The notes under the pieces: generated by a model
The model's database searches: none
The model's input: the letters and a program-made list of their open reading frames with translations, nothing else
What the model was told of the DNA's origin: nothing
In this document: positions 26,212 to 36,661 of the stretch, in pieces
Layout: every line of letters starts with the position of its first letter
Position numbering within the stretch: the stretch's first letter is position 1
Assembly (NCBI GenBank): GCA_947625655.1
Contig: CANQPD010000008.1
Coordinates: 40,715 to 104,714, forward strand
Direction of reading: 5' to 3'
Length of the DNA: 64,000 bases
Source of the DNA: an uncultured Dysosmobacter sp.
GTDB lineage: Bacteria > Bacillota > Clostridia > Oscillospirales > Oscillospiraceae
Program-made: the position numbers and the translations under genes

Positions 26212-26436
26212 AGGCTGTCGAAAAAGTCCGCTGGACTTTTTCAACAGCCTGAACAATGCCTCGCTTTTTTGTCTGCTTCGCAGCCCAAAAAGCAGCCGCT
26301 TCGCGGCGCAACGGGCTGCTGCCGCAGCCCTTTTGCAGGCATTCGATTCAACACGAAGGGGCTCCCGCCCCCTCGTACTCCCCCTGCGAAACGGAACACT
26401 TTTTCTCCAAACAAAGGTTTTTCGACAAGCTGCGAT
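26212..26436 (+). repeat. MITE-like dispersed repeat, family A copy 2
   Basis: 225 bp, non-coding, related over its length to 37159-37376 (same strand) and 19816-20034 (opposite strand). It begins AGGCTGTCGAAAAAGTCC and ends TTTTTCGACAAGCT, giving imperfect terminal inverted repeats. Flanked by exact 32-bp direct repeats of the acpP-downstream hairpin. Confidence 0.8.
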
Positions 26437-26468
26437 GCCCCGCCGGAGTCCCTCCGGCGGGACATCCC
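26437..26468 (+). repeat. 32-bp duplicated hairpin, copy 2
   Basis: Identical to 26180-26211; lies 37 bp before accB. Confidence 0.8.
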
Positions 26469-26505
26469 CCCATCTTCTCCATCTTCCGGCAAGAAAGGAA
26501 ACCCT

Positions 26506-26918
26506 ATGACCAAGCAAGAGATCTTTGACCTGATGGACCGCTTCGAGGGCGGCACCCTGGCCTCCATGAAGCTGTCCACCCAGGAATTTACCATAGAACT
26601 GACCCGGGGCGGCGCGGCGGCCCCATCCGCCCCCGTCCAGTCTCCCCTGCCCGCTTCCCAGGCGGCCCCCGCGCCGGAGGCGGACGCCCCCGCCGTCAAG
26701 GCCCCCCTGGTGGGCACCTTTTACACCGCCCCCGGGCCGGATCAGGCCCCCTTCGTGTCCGTGGGCGACCACGTGAAAAAGGGCCAGACCGTCTGTCTCA
26801 TCGAGGCCATGAAAATGATGAGCGAGATCCCCGCCCCCTGTGACTGTGTCATCGGGGAAATCCTGAAGTCCAGCGGCGACCTGGTGGCCTTTGGGGAGCC
26901 GCTGCTGCGTTACAAGCC

Positions 26919-26925
<7 letters not shown>
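26506..26925 (+). CDS. accB: Acetyl-CoA carboxylase biotin carboxyl carrier protein
   Basis: 139 residues from the ATG at 26506 (AGAAAGGA upstream). A short N-terminal part, an Ala/Pro-rich flexible linker (about 40-70), then the biotinyl domain with biotin on Lys103 in EAMKMM. It shuttles carboxybiotin between AccC and AccDA. The stop overlaps the start of accC by 7 bp. Confidence 0.96.
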
Positions 26926-28306
<1,381 letters not shown>

Positions 28307-28310
<4 letters not shown>

Positions 28311-29161
28311 ACAGCATCTTTGCCAAGCGCCGGGCCCGGCTGCTGGCCATGAAGGCCATCCGGGACAACTACGTCCCCGGCGACAGGCTCGTCACCTGCC
28401 CCAAATGCGGGCAGGACAGCGAGCGGCGGCAGGTGGCCCAGGGGCTGTCCGTCTGCCCCAAGTGCGGCTACCACTGGCCCCTGGGGGCCTATTACCGCCT
28501 GAGCACCGTTCTGGACCCCGGCACCTTCCGGGAGCTGAATGAAAAGCTCCCCGCCGCCGACCCTCTGGCCTTTCCGGGCTATGGGGAGAAGCTGCGCGCC
28601 GCCCAGCGGAAAACCGGCCTGAACGAAGCCGCCGTCACCGCCACCGGCGCCATCGGCGGCTGCAAATGCGTGGTGGGCGTGCTGGACAGCCGCTTTCTCA
28701 TGGGCAGCATGAGCGCCGCCGTGGGCGAGAAGATCACCCTGGCCATTGAGTACGCCGCCAAAAACAGGCTGCCCCTGATCCTCTTCGCCGCCAGCGGCGG
28801 CGCCCGGATGCAGGAGGGCATTTTGTCCCTGATGCAGATGGCCAAGACCAGCGCCGCCCTGGCCCGGTTTTCGGAAAAGGGCCTGCTGTATATCTCCGTG
28901 CTGACAGACCCCACCACCGGCGGCGTCACCGCCAGCTTTGCGTCCCTGGGGGACATCATCCTGGCGGAGCCCGGCGCCCTCATCGGCTTTGCCGGCCCCC
29001 GGGTCATCCAGCAGACCATCGGCGAGACCCTGCTGGAGGGCTTCCAGCGCTCGGAATTCCAGATGGAGCACGGCTTCGTGGACGCCGTGGTGCCCCGGGC
29101 GGAGCTGCGGGACACCCTGGCCCGGCTGCTGCGCCTGCACCAGAGAGGAGGCCGCATATGA
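28307..29161 (+). CDS. accD: Acetyl-CoA carboxylase carboxyltransferase subunit beta
   Basis: 284 residues from a GTG within a GTGA overlap. A zinc ribbon with Cys31/34 and Cys50/53 (two CPKCG motifs) precedes the crotonase-like carboxyltransferase domain (SGGARMQEG). It acts with AccA to move the carboxyl group to acetyl-CoA. Confidence 0.95.
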
Positions 29162-29973
29162 GCGAATTGACCGCGGCCCAGCGGGTCGCCGTGGCCCGGC
29201 ACCCCCAGCGGCCCAACATCACCGACTATATCAGCGCCCTGTTTACCGACTTTTTCGAGCAGAAGGGCGACCGGCTTTGCCGGGAGGACGCCGCCACCCT
29301 GGGCGGCGTGGCCCTGTATCACGGGCGGCCTGTCACCGTCATCGGCACCCGGAAGGGCAAGACCCTGGAGGAAAATCTCCAATGCAATTTCGGCATGCCG
29401 GGGCCGGAGGGCTACCGCAAGGCCCTGCGGCTGATGCGCCAGGCGGAGAAGTTCCGCCGCCCCGTAGTCACGTTCATCGACACCTCCGGCGCCTATCCCG
29501 GCCTGGAGGCCGAGGAGCGGGGCCAGGGCGAGGCCATCGCCCGGAACCTGTATGAAATGAGCCGCCTGACGGTGCCCGTCGTCGCCGTCGTCACCGGCGA
29601 GGGCAACAGCGGCGGGGCCCTGGCCCTGGGCGTTGCCAACCGGGTGCTGATGCTGGAAAACGCCGTCTACGCCATCCTCTCGCCGGAGGGCTTCGCCTCC
29701 ATTTTGTGGAAGGACGCGGCGCGGCACGAAGAGGCCTGTGAGCTGATGCATCTGACGGCCCCGGACCTGCTGCGGATGCAGGTCATCGACGACATCATCC
29801 CGGAGCCGGAGGGCGGCGCCCACCTCTCCCCCGCCGCCGCGCTGCGGACGGTGGACCGTTACCTGAGCCGCCATCTGGCGGAGCTCTCCAAGGAGAGCGG
29901 CCAGGCCCTGGCGGCAGGGCGGTATCAGAAATTCAGACAGATGGGCGCCACCACCCGGAAGGAGGACCCATGA
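29158..29973 (+). CDS. accA: Acetyl-CoA carboxylase carboxyltransferase subunit alpha
   Basis: 271 residues, starting in an ATGA overlap with accD. Carboxyltransferase signatures include IGTRKGK, GMPGPEGYRKALRLM, FIDTSGAYPG and EGNSGGALALG. Shorter than the E. coli protein (about 319) mainly at the N-terminus, as in other Firmicutes. Confidence 0.95.
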   Translation: MSELTAAQRVAVARHPQRPNITDYISALFTDFFEQKGDRLCREDAATLGGVALYHGRPVTVIGTRKGKTLEENLQCNFGMPGPEGYRKALRLMRQAEKFRRPVVTFIDTSGAYPGLEAEERGQGEAIARNLYEMSRLTVPVVAVVTGEGNSGGALALGVANRVLMLENAVYAILSPEGFASILWKDAARHEEACELMHLTAPDLLRMQVIDDIIPEPEGGAHLSPAAALRTVDRYLSRHLAELSKESGQALAAGRYQKFRQMGATTRKEDP

Positions 29974-30917
29974 ACGGCATCAAGATCAAAGGCACAGGCC
30001 GCTGTGTCCCCGAAAAAACCGTCACCAACGACGATCTGGCAAGGATTGTGGACACCAGCGACCAGTGGATCACCACCCGCACCGGCATCCGCCGCCGCCA
30101 TCACTGCACCACAGAGACCCACGCCAATCTCTGTGCCGGAGCGGCGAAGGCCGCCCTGGCGCGGGCCGGGGTCGCGCCGGAACAGGTCGGCGCGTGCATC
30201 GTGGCCACGGTGTCGGCGGACACCGCCGTGCCCTCCGCCGCCTGCCTGCTCCAGCGGGAGCTGGGGCTGCCGGAGGACATCCCCTGCTTCGACCTGAACG
30301 CCGCCTGCACCGGCTTTCTCTACGCCCTCCACACCATGGAGTGCCTGCTGAACGCCTCCCCCCGGAAATTCGGGCTGGTGGTGGGGGCGGAAGTCCTGAG
30401 CCGCCTGATCAACTGGGAGGACCGGGGCACCTGCATCCTGTTTGGGGACGGGGCCGGGGCCGCCGTGGTGGAGTGCCGGGAGGGCTGGCCCTCCATCGGC
30501 GCGGTGCTGGGCAGCCGGGGCGACGACGAGCTGCTGCGTCTGCCCGGCCTGGAGGCCGGGGAGCGGAGCTTTATCCAAATGGACGGCACCAAGGTATTTA
30601 AATTCGCGGTGGAAACCGTGCCCCGGTGCATGGACCAGGTGCTGCAAAAGGCGGGCATGACGGCGGAGGACGTGGATTTCTTCGTCTTCCACCAGGCCAA
30701 CGCCCGGATCATCGACCTGGCGGTGCGGAAATACCGCATCCCAACCGAAAAGTATTACAAAAACATCCAGGAATACGGCAACACCTCCGCCGCCAGCATC
30801 CCCCTGGTCCTCAGCGAGCTGGAGGAGCAGGGCAAGGTGGGCCCCGGCTCCCGGGTGCTGGCCGTCGGCTTCGGCGGCGGCCTGACCTGGGGCGGCGCGC
30901 TCATCGAGTTTGTGTAA
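29970..30917 (+). CDS. fabH: Beta-ketoacyl-ACP synthase III
   Basis: 315 residues, starting in an ATGA overlap with accA. Catalytic triad Cys113 (NAACTGF), His241 (FHQANAR) and Asn271 (GNTSAAS). It condenses acetyl-CoA (or a branched primer) with malonyl-ACP to start each chain. Its stop is 10 bp before the truncated fabK copy. Confidence 0.96.
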   Translation: MNGIKIKGTGRCVPEKTVTNDDLARIVDTSDQWITTRTGIRRRHHCTTETHANLCAGAAKAALARAGVAPEQVGACIVATVSADTAVPSAACLLQRELGLPEDIPCFDLNAACTGFLYALHTMECLLNASPRKFGLVVGAEVLSRLINWEDRGTCILFGDGAGAAVVECREGWPSIGAVLGSRGDDELLRLPGLEAGERSFIQMDGTKVFKFAVETVPRCMDQVLQKAGMTAEDVDFFVFHQANARIIDLAVRKYRIPTEKYYKNIQEYGNTSAASIPLVLSELEEQGKVGPGSRVLAVGFGGGLTWGGALIEFV

Positions 30918-30927
30918 GGAGAGAGCT

Positions 30928-31020
30928 ATGCAAAAGCTGAACGAAATCTTAGGCACCGAATTCCCCATCATCCAGGGCGGCATGGCCAATATCGCCACCG
31001 GCGAATTCGCCGCCGCCTGA
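30928..31020 (+). pseudogene. Truncated duplicate of the fabK 5' end (30 codons)
   Basis: Encodes 30 residues identical to the start of FabK except Gln2 for Lys2, then TGA. Seven nucleotide differences over the shared 92 bp; six are synonymous. The TGA arises where the copy meets the inserted repeat. It keeps a good ribosome site (GGAGAG) and could be translated as a leader peptide ahead of fabK. Confidence 0.85.
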
Positions 31021-31192
31021 GCACCCCACAAAATCTCACGATTTTGCGGGGGCCCCGCATTTGACTCAAATGGGCAGGCAGAGCCCGCCCATTTCAAGGT
31101 TTTTGCCTTTGGCAAAAACACTTGTACGCCGGACTTCCGGCGCCGCCTCAAAGGGGCGGTCCATGCCGCCCGGCACTTATGAGGAGTATGAT
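31021..31192 (+). repeat. Structured dispersed repeat, family E copy 2
   Basis: About 172 bp between the fabK fragment and full-length fabK. Hairpins at 31024-31051, 31068-31094, 31099-31119 and 31128-31141 match those of 4241-4395 in order, with compensated stem changes. Its 3' edge contains GAGGAG, which serves as the ribosome site of the intact fabK. Confidence 0.8.
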
Positions 31193-32134
31193 ATGAAAAA
31201 GCTGAACGAAATCCTGGGAACCGAATTCCCCATCATCCAGGGCGGCATGGCCAACATCGCCACCGGCGAATTTGCCGCGGCCTGCTCCAATGCGGGGGCG
31301 CTGGGCGTCATTGCCACCGGCGGGATGCTGAAGGCCGACCTGCTGCGGGAGCAAATTAAAATCTGCAAAAGCCTGACTGACAAGCCCTTCGGCGTGAACC
31401 TGATGCTGATGAACCCCTGCGCCGACGAGATGGCCCGGATCATCATTGAAGAGGGCGTGAAGGTGGTCACCACCGGGGCAGGCAGCCCCGGCAAATACAT
31501 CCCCGCCTGGAAGGAGGCCGGGGTGAAGGTGCTTCCCGTGGTGGCGGCGTCCATCCTGGCAAAGCGCCTGGTGCGCTCCGGGGCCGACGCCATCATCGCC
31601 GAGGGCACGGAGTCCGGCGGCCACGTGGGGGAGATGACCACCATGGCCCTGGTGCCCCAGGTCATCGACGCGGTGGACGTGCCCGTCATCGCCGCCGGCG
31701 GCATCGCCGACGGGCGGCAGATGGCGGCGGCGCTGGCCCTGGGGGCCTGCGGCGTCCAGGTGGGCACCTGCCTGCTGGCCAGCCAAGAGTGCCCCATCCA
31801 TGACAACTACAAGCAGGCCATTTTAAAGGCCAAGGACACCGACACCACCGTCACCGGCCGCTCCATTGGCGGCCCCGTCCGGGTGCTGAAGAACAAGATG
31901 GCCCGGGAGTACCTGGCCCTGGAGAAGCGGGGCGCCACCCTGGAGGAGCTGGAGACCGTCACCCTGGGCGGCCTGCGCCGGGCGGTGTTCGACGGCGACA
32001 TGGACCACGGCAGCGTCATGAGCGGCCAGGTGGCGGGCATGCTCCACGAGATCCGCCCCGTGCGGCAGATCTTCGAGGATCTGTACGCCCAGGGCCGGGC
32101 CGTGCTGGAGGCGGCGGACCGGGAATGGGCGTGA
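31193..32134 (+). CDS. fabK: Enoyl-ACP reductase II (FMN-dependent)
   Basis: 313 residues from the ATG at 31193 (GAGGAG 6 nt upstream); the open frame extends further 5' only through repeat sequence. TIM-barrel nitronate-monooxygenase-like fold with IIQGGMANI, the EGTESGGHVGE flavin segment and AAGGIADGRQMAAA. It reduces enoyl-ACP in the last step of each elongation cycle; no FabI is seen. The stop overlaps the next gene by 10 bp. Confidence 0.95.
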   Translation: MKKLNEILGTEFPIIQGGMANIATGEFAAACSNAGALGVIATGGMLKADLLREQIKICKSLTDKPFGVNLMLMNPCADEMARIIIEEGVKVVTTGAGSPGKYIPAWKEAGVKVLPVVAASILAKRLVRSGADAIIAEGTESGGHVGEMTTMALVPQVIDAVDVPVIAAGGIADGRQMAAALALGACGVQVGTCLLASQECPIHDNYKQAILKAKDTDTTVTGRSIGGPVRVLKNKMAREYLALEKRGATLEELETVTLGGLRRAVFDGDMDHGSVMSGQVAGMLHEIRPVRQIFEDLYAQGRAVLEAADREWA

Positions 32135-33213
32135 CGATCGGCGGAAAAACGCTTCCCCTTCCCATCCTGCAGGGCGGCATGGGCGTGGGCGTCAGCCTGG
32201 AGCGGCTGGCCGGGGCCGTGGCCGCCTGCGGCGGCATGGGCACCATCTCCACCGCCGCCTGCGGCTACGCGGAGCCGGACTACGCTCAAGACCCCAACGG
32301 GGCCAACCTGCGGGCCCTGGAGCGGCAGGTGCGTCGGGCGAAAGAGCTGGCCCGGGGCGCGGGATTGGTGGCCGTCAACGCCATGGTGGCCACCACCCAG
32401 TACGCCGACAGCGTCCGCACCGCCCTGCGGGCGGGGGTGGACGCCGTGGTCTGCGGCGCGGGACTGCCGAAGGACCTGCCCGCCATCGCGGCGGAGGTGC
32501 CGGACAGCGGCGCCGCCCTGGCCCCCATCGTCAGCGGCGGACGGGCCGCGGGCCTGATCTGCAAGCTGTGGGACCGGCACTACCGCCGCGTCCCCGACTT
32601 CATGGTGCTGGAGGGCCCCCTGGCCGGCGGCCACCTGGGCTTTTCCCGGGAGGAGGCCCAGGCCGCCCAGGCAGGGCGGTCCAAGTCCCTCAGCGCCCTG
32701 CTGCGGGAGGTGCTGGACGCCCTGGCGCCGTTCCGGGAGAAATACGGCCGGGACATCCCGGTGTTCGTGGCGGGCGGCGTGAAGGGCGGCAGGGAGATGC
32801 GCCGCTACATGGACGAGGGCGCCGCCGGGGCCCAGTTCGCCACCCGCTTCATCGCCACGGAGGAGTGCGACGCCAGCCCCGCCTACAAGCAGATCCTGCT
32901 GGATGCCAAACCGGAGGACATCACCATCGTCCAAAGCCCCGTGGGCATGCCGGGGCGCGCCCTCCGCAGCCCCCTGATCCGGCGGGTGGAGGCGGGGACG
33001 CAGCCGAAGATCCGCCGCTGTGTCAACTGTCTGACGCCCTGCGATCCCGCCCGCTCCCCCTACTGCATCTCCGCCGCCCTGATCGCCGCCGTGCGGGGCG
33101 ACTGGGAAAACGGCCTGTTCTTCTGCGGGGCGGGCGCCGGAGAGGTCAACGCCCTCTCCACCGTGAAAGCGCAGATGGACCAAATCATGAACGAATGGAG
33201 GGCCGCGCCATGA
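32125..33213 (+). CDS. Nitronate monooxygenase-family flavoprotein (FabK paralogue)
   Basis: 362 residues. N-terminal LPILQGGMGVGVSLERL, a flavin-binding EGPLAGGHLGF and AGGVKGGREM place it in the NMO/2-nitropropane dioxygenase family. A cysteine-rich stretch (CVNCLTPCDPARSPYC) near residues 300-315 is not part of classic FabK. It overlaps fabK at its start, with the fabD ATG just before its own stop, so it is translated as part of the fatty acid operon. It could be a second reductase, an isomerase-like helper, or a detoxification enzyme; the role is not known. Confidence 0.8.
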   Translation: MGVTIGGKTLPLPILQGGMGVGVSLERLAGAVAACGGMGTISTAACGYAEPDYAQDPNGANLRALERQVRRAKELARGAGLVAVNAMVATTQYADSVRTALRAGVDAVVCGAGLPKDLPAIAAEVPDSGAALAPIVSGGRAAGLICKLWDRHYRRVPDFMVLEGPLAGGHLGFSREEAQAAQAGRSKSLSALLREVLDALAPFREKYGRDIPVFVAGGVKGGREMRRYMDEGAAGAQFATRFIATEECDASPAYKQILLDAKPEDITIVQSPVGMPGRALRSPLIRRVEAGTQPKIRRCVNCLTPCDPARSPYCISAALIAAVRGDWENGLFFCGAGAGEVNALSTVKAQMDQIMNEWRAAP

Positions 33214-34145
33214 AGCTCGGTTTCCTATACGCCGGACAGGGCAGCCAGCACCCCGGGATGGGGGCAGACCTGTACGAGGCGTTTCCCGCCTTCCGGGCTG
33301 TCTTTGACAGCGCCGAAGTGGATTTTGATTTAAAGCAGACCTGCTTTGAGGACCCTGCCGGGGTGCTGAACCAGACCCGGTACACCCAGCCCTGCATGGT
33401 GGCCTTTGCCGCCGGGCTGACGGCGGTGCTGCAGGAAAAGGGCATCGTCCCCGCCGTGGCGGCGGGCCTCTCCCTGGGGGAATACTCCGCCCTCCACGCC
33501 GCCGGGGTGTTCGACGCCGCCACCGCCGTCGGGCTTGCGGCCTTCCGGGGCCGGGCCATGGAGGAAGCCGCGGCGGGCCGCCCCTCCGCCATGGTGGCGG
33601 TGCTGGGCCTGGACCGCGCTCCCCTGCAGGATGCCTGTGACGAGGCCTCCTGCGAGGGCTGCGTGGTCATCGCCAACTACAACTGCCCGGGCCAGCTGGT
33701 CATCGGCGGCGAAAAGGCCGCCGTGGAGAAGGCCGCCGCCCTGGCAAAGGAAAAGGGCGCCAGGCGGTGCCTGCCCCTGAAGGTCAGCGGCCCCTTCCAC
33801 ACCCCCCTGATGGCCCCCGCCGGAGACGCCCTGCGGGACTATTTCAAAGGCATCGCCTTTGGAGATCCCCGGATCCCCGTCATTTTCAACTGCCTGGGCG
33901 ATGTACGCCCGGAGGGCGTCACCATCCAGGAGCTGCTGGTGCGTCAGGTCCAGAGCAGCGTGTTCATGGAGGATTCCATCCGCCGCATGGCGGCCATGGG
34001 GGTGGATGCCATCGTGGAGATCGGCCCCGGCAGGGCCCTGACGGGATTTGTGAAAAAGACCGTGCCTGAGCTGCCCGTCCACCCGGTGGAGACCGCGGCG
34101 GACGTGGAGGCGCTGGTACAACTGGTAAAGGAGAACGACAGATGA
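33210..34145 (+). CDS. fabD: Malonyl-CoA:ACP transacylase
   Basis: 311 residues from the ATG at 33210. Catalytic Ser88 in GLSLGEYSALHAAG and His197 in GPFHTPLM; the N-terminal AGQGSQHPGMG is the family signature. It loads malonyl groups onto ACP. Overlaps fabG as ATGA. Confidence 0.96.
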   Translation: MKLGFLYAGQGSQHPGMGADLYEAFPAFRAVFDSAEVDFDLKQTCFEDPAGVLNQTRYTQPCMVAFAAGLTAVLQEKGIVPAVAAGLSLGEYSALHAAGVFDAATAVGLAAFRGRAMEEAAAGRPSAMVAVLGLDRAPLQDACDEASCEGCVVIANYNCPGQLVIGGEKAAVEKAAALAKEKGARRCLPLKVSGPFHTPLMAPAGDALRDYFKGIAFGDPRIPVIFNCLGDVRPEGVTIQELLVRQVQSSVFMEDSIRRMAAMGVDAIVEIGPGRALTGFVKKTVPELPVHPVETAADVEALVQLVKENDR

Positions 34146-34885
34146 ATTTCGCGGGAAAGACCGCCGTGGTCACCGGCGGCAGCCGGGGGCTGGGCCGGGC
34201 CGTGTGCCTGGAGCTGGCGGCGGGCGGAGCCAACGTGGTTTTGTGCTACGCCGGGAACGAGGCGGCGGCACAGGAGACCGTATCCGCCTGCGAGGCCCTG
34301 GGGGCCAGGGCCCTGGCCGTCCGCTGCAACGTGGCGGAGGCCGGGGAGGTCAAGGCCCTGATGGACGCCGCCGTCCAGGCCTTTGGCCGCATCGACATCC
34401 TGGTGAACAACGCGGGCGTCACCCGGGACGGCCTGCTTATGATGATGAAGGAGGACGATTTCGACGCGGTGATCGACGCCAACCTGAAGGGCACGTTCCT
34501 GTGTATGAAGGCTGTGGCCCGGCAGATGGTGAAGCAGCGGTATGGCCGCATCGTGAACCTCAGCTCCGTGGTGGGCCTGCGGGGCAACGCCGGGCAGGTG
34601 AACTACGCCGCCAGCAAGGCCGGCGTCATCGGCATGACGAAATCCCTGGCAAAAGAGCTGGCGGGCCGGAACATCACCGTCAACGCGGTGGCCCCCGGCT
34701 TCATCGCAACGGACATGACCGCCGCCATGCCCGAGGCGGCCAAGGCCGCCGCCCTGGCCGCCATCCCCATGGGCCGCATGGGCGCGCCGGAGGACGTGGC
34801 GAAGGCCGTGGCCTTCCTGGCCGGCGAAGACGCCGCTTACATCACCGGCCAGGTGCTGGCGGTGGACGGCGGCATGGCAATGTAA
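34142..34885 (+). CDS. fabG: 3-oxoacyl-ACP reductase
   Basis: 247 residues, classic short-chain dehydrogenase. NADPH loop TGGSRGLGRA near residue 11, NNAG near 90, and catalytic Ser142, Tyr155 and Lys159. It reduces 3-ketoacyl-ACP to 3-hydroxyacyl-ACP. Confidence 0.95.
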   Translation: MNFAGKTAVVTGGSRGLGRAVCLELAAGGANVVLCYAGNEAAAQETVSACEALGARALAVRCNVAEAGEVKALMDAAVQAFGRIDILVNNAGVTRDGLLMMMKEDDFDAVIDANLKGTFLCMKAVARQMVKQRYGRIVNLSSVVGLRGNAGQVNYAASKAGVIGMTKSLAKELAGRNITVNAVAPGFIATDMTAAMPEAAKAAALAAIPMGRMGAPEDVAKAVAFLAGEDAAYITGQVLAVDGGMAM

Positions 34886-34899
34886 AGGAGAGTGGCTGT

Positions 34900-36141
34900 A
34901 TGAGTAAAAGACGTGTTGTCATCACCGGCCTGGGGGCCGTCACCCCCATCGGCCTGACCGCGCCGGAGAGCTGGCAGGCCGTGCGGGACGGCGTGTGCGG
35001 CGTGGGCCCCATCACCCAGTTCGACCCCGCCGGCATGAAGGTCCAGCTGGCCGCCGAGGTCAAGGGCTTCGACCCCCTGGTCTGCATGACCCGGCCGGAG
35101 TCCAAGCACATGGAGCGCTTCACCCAGTTCGCCGTGTGCGCCGCCAGGGAGGCCCTGGCGGACGCGGGCTTCGACGCCGCCCAGGCAGACCCGGACCGCT
35201 GCGGCGTCACCATTTCCAGCGGCATCGGCGGCATCGGCCTGACGGAGCGGGAGCACGACAAGGGCCTGGAGAAGGGCTGGGACCGGGTGTCCCCCTTCTA
35301 TATCCCCATGGGCATCTGCAACATCGCCGCCGGACAGGTGGCCATCTCCACCGGCTTCCAGGGCATGTGCACCTGCCCCGTCACCGCCTGCGCCGGCGGC
35401 ACCTACGCCGTGGGCGACGCCTTCCACTACATCCGGGACGGCTACGCCGACGCCATGCTGTGCGGCGGCACGGAGGCGGCGGTGACGCCTCTGGCCATCG
35501 GCGGCTTCACCTCCATGCGGGCGCTGAGCCAGAGCCAGGACCCCAGCCGGGCCTCCATTCCCTTCGACGCCGAGCGCAGCGGCTTCGTCCTGGGCGAAGG
35601 CGCCGCCGTGCTGCTGCTGGAGGAGCTGGAGCGCGCCCAGGCCCGGGGCGCGAAGATCTACGCCGAGGTGGTGGGCTACGGCGCCACCTGCGACGCCTAC
35701 CACATGACCGCCCCCCGGCCCGACGGCAGCGGCGGTGCCAAGGCCATGGCCCTGGCGCTGGCGGACGGCGGCGTGGCGCCGGAGCAGGTGGACTATATCA
35801 ACGCCCACGGCACCTCCACCCACCTGAATGACGCCGGGGAGACCGCCGCCGTCAAGGCGGTGTTCGGCCGGCACGCCTATGCGCTGGCCATGAGCTCCAC
35901 CAAGTCCATGACCGGCCACATGCTGGGGGCGGCGGGGGCCGTGGAGGCCCTCTTCACCGCCCTGGCGCTGCGGGATGGCTTTCTCCCCGCCACCATCAAC
36001 TACCGGGTGCCCGACGAGGAATGTGACCTGGACGTTGTGCCAAACGCAGGCCGGTCTGCCCATATCCGGTACGCCGTGTCCAATTCCCTGGGCTTCGGCG
36101 GCCACAACGGCAGCCTGGTCTTCAAAAAGTGGGAGGGCTGA
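34900..36141 (+). CDS. fabF: Beta-ketoacyl-ACP synthase II
   Basis: 413 residues from the ATG at 34900 (AAAGGAG 9 nt upstream). Catalytic Cys164 (TACAGGT), His303 (NAHGTSTHLND) and His340 (SMTGHMLGAAG), the positions known for FabF. It elongates acyl-ACP with malonyl-ACP. Confidence 0.96.
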   Translation: MSKRRVVITGLGAVTPIGLTAPESWQAVRDGVCGVGPITQFDPAGMKVQLAAEVKGFDPLVCMTRPESKHMERFTQFAVCAAREALADAGFDAAQADPDRCGVTISSGIGGIGLTEREHDKGLEKGWDRVSPFYIPMGICNIAAGQVAISTGFQGMCTCPVTACAGGTYAVGDAFHYIRDGYADAMLCGGTEAAVTPLAIGGFTSMRALSQSQDPSRASIPFDAERSGFVLGEGAAVLLLEELERAQARGAKIYAEVVGYGATCDAYHMTAPRPDGSGGAKAMALALADGGVAPEQVDYINAHGTSTHLNDAGETAAVKAVFGRHAYALAMSSTKSMTGHMLGAAGAVEALFTALALRDGFLPATINYRVPDEECDLDVVPNAGRSAHIRYAVSNSLGFGGHNGSLVFKKWEG

Positions 36142-36144
36142 GCC

Positions 36145-36582
36145 ATGGGCATGCAGTATGACTCCAACCAGATCGCGGAGATCCTGCCCCACCGCTACCC
36201 CTTCGCCCTGGTGGACCGCATCGTGGACGGCGAGCCGGGCAAGTGGGCAAAAGGCATCAAGTGCGTCACGGTGAACGAGCCGTTTTTCCAGGGCCACTTT
36301 CCCCAGAAGCACGTCATGCCCGGTGTTCTGCTGATCGAGGCCATGGCCCAGGTGGGGGGCGTCGCCATCCTGGCCCTGCCGGAAAACCGGGGCAGGCTGG
36401 CCTTTCTGGGCCGGGTGCATGACGCCCGTTTCCGCCGTCAGGTGGTCCCCGGCGACGTGGTGGAGATGGAGTGCGTGCTGACCAGGCAGCGGGGGCCCAT
36501 CGGCGTGGGCGAATGCCGGGCCGCGGTCAACGGCCAGGTGGCTGTCACCGCGGAGCTGACTTTTGCCATCGGCGGGGAATAA
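36145..36582 (+). CDS. fabZ: 3-hydroxyacyl-ACP dehydratase
   Basis: 145 residues. Hot-dog fold with ILPHRYPF, catalytic His51 in GHFPQKHVMPG and Glu65 in LLIEAMAQ. It dehydrates 3-hydroxyacyl-ACP to trans-2-enoyl-ACP for FabK. Starts 3 bp after fabF; an ATG two codons later is an equally possible start. Confidence 0.95.
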   Translation: MGMQYDSNQIAEILPHRYPFALVDRIVDGEPGKWAKGIKCVTVNEPFFQGHFPQKHVMPGVLLIEAMAQVGGVAILALPENRGRLAFLGRVHDARFRRQVVPGDVVEMECVLTRQRGPIGVGECRAAVNGQVAVTAELTFAIGGE

Positions 36583-36585
36583 CGG

Positions 36586-36614
36586 TTGCCCTTTTCCCGC
36601 GAAATTGGTATACT
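36586..36614 (+). promoter_or_regulatory. Promoter of the MarR-family gene
   Basis: TTGCCC (36586-36591), 17-bp spacer, TATACT (36609-36614). Directly downstream, AGATTGAA is repeated at 36621 and 36632, eleven base pairs apart, a possible autoregulatory site. Confidence 0.55.
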
Positions 36615-36661
36615 GGACAGAGATTGAACCAAGATTGAATTGCGGGAAGTGGGCAGTCATT

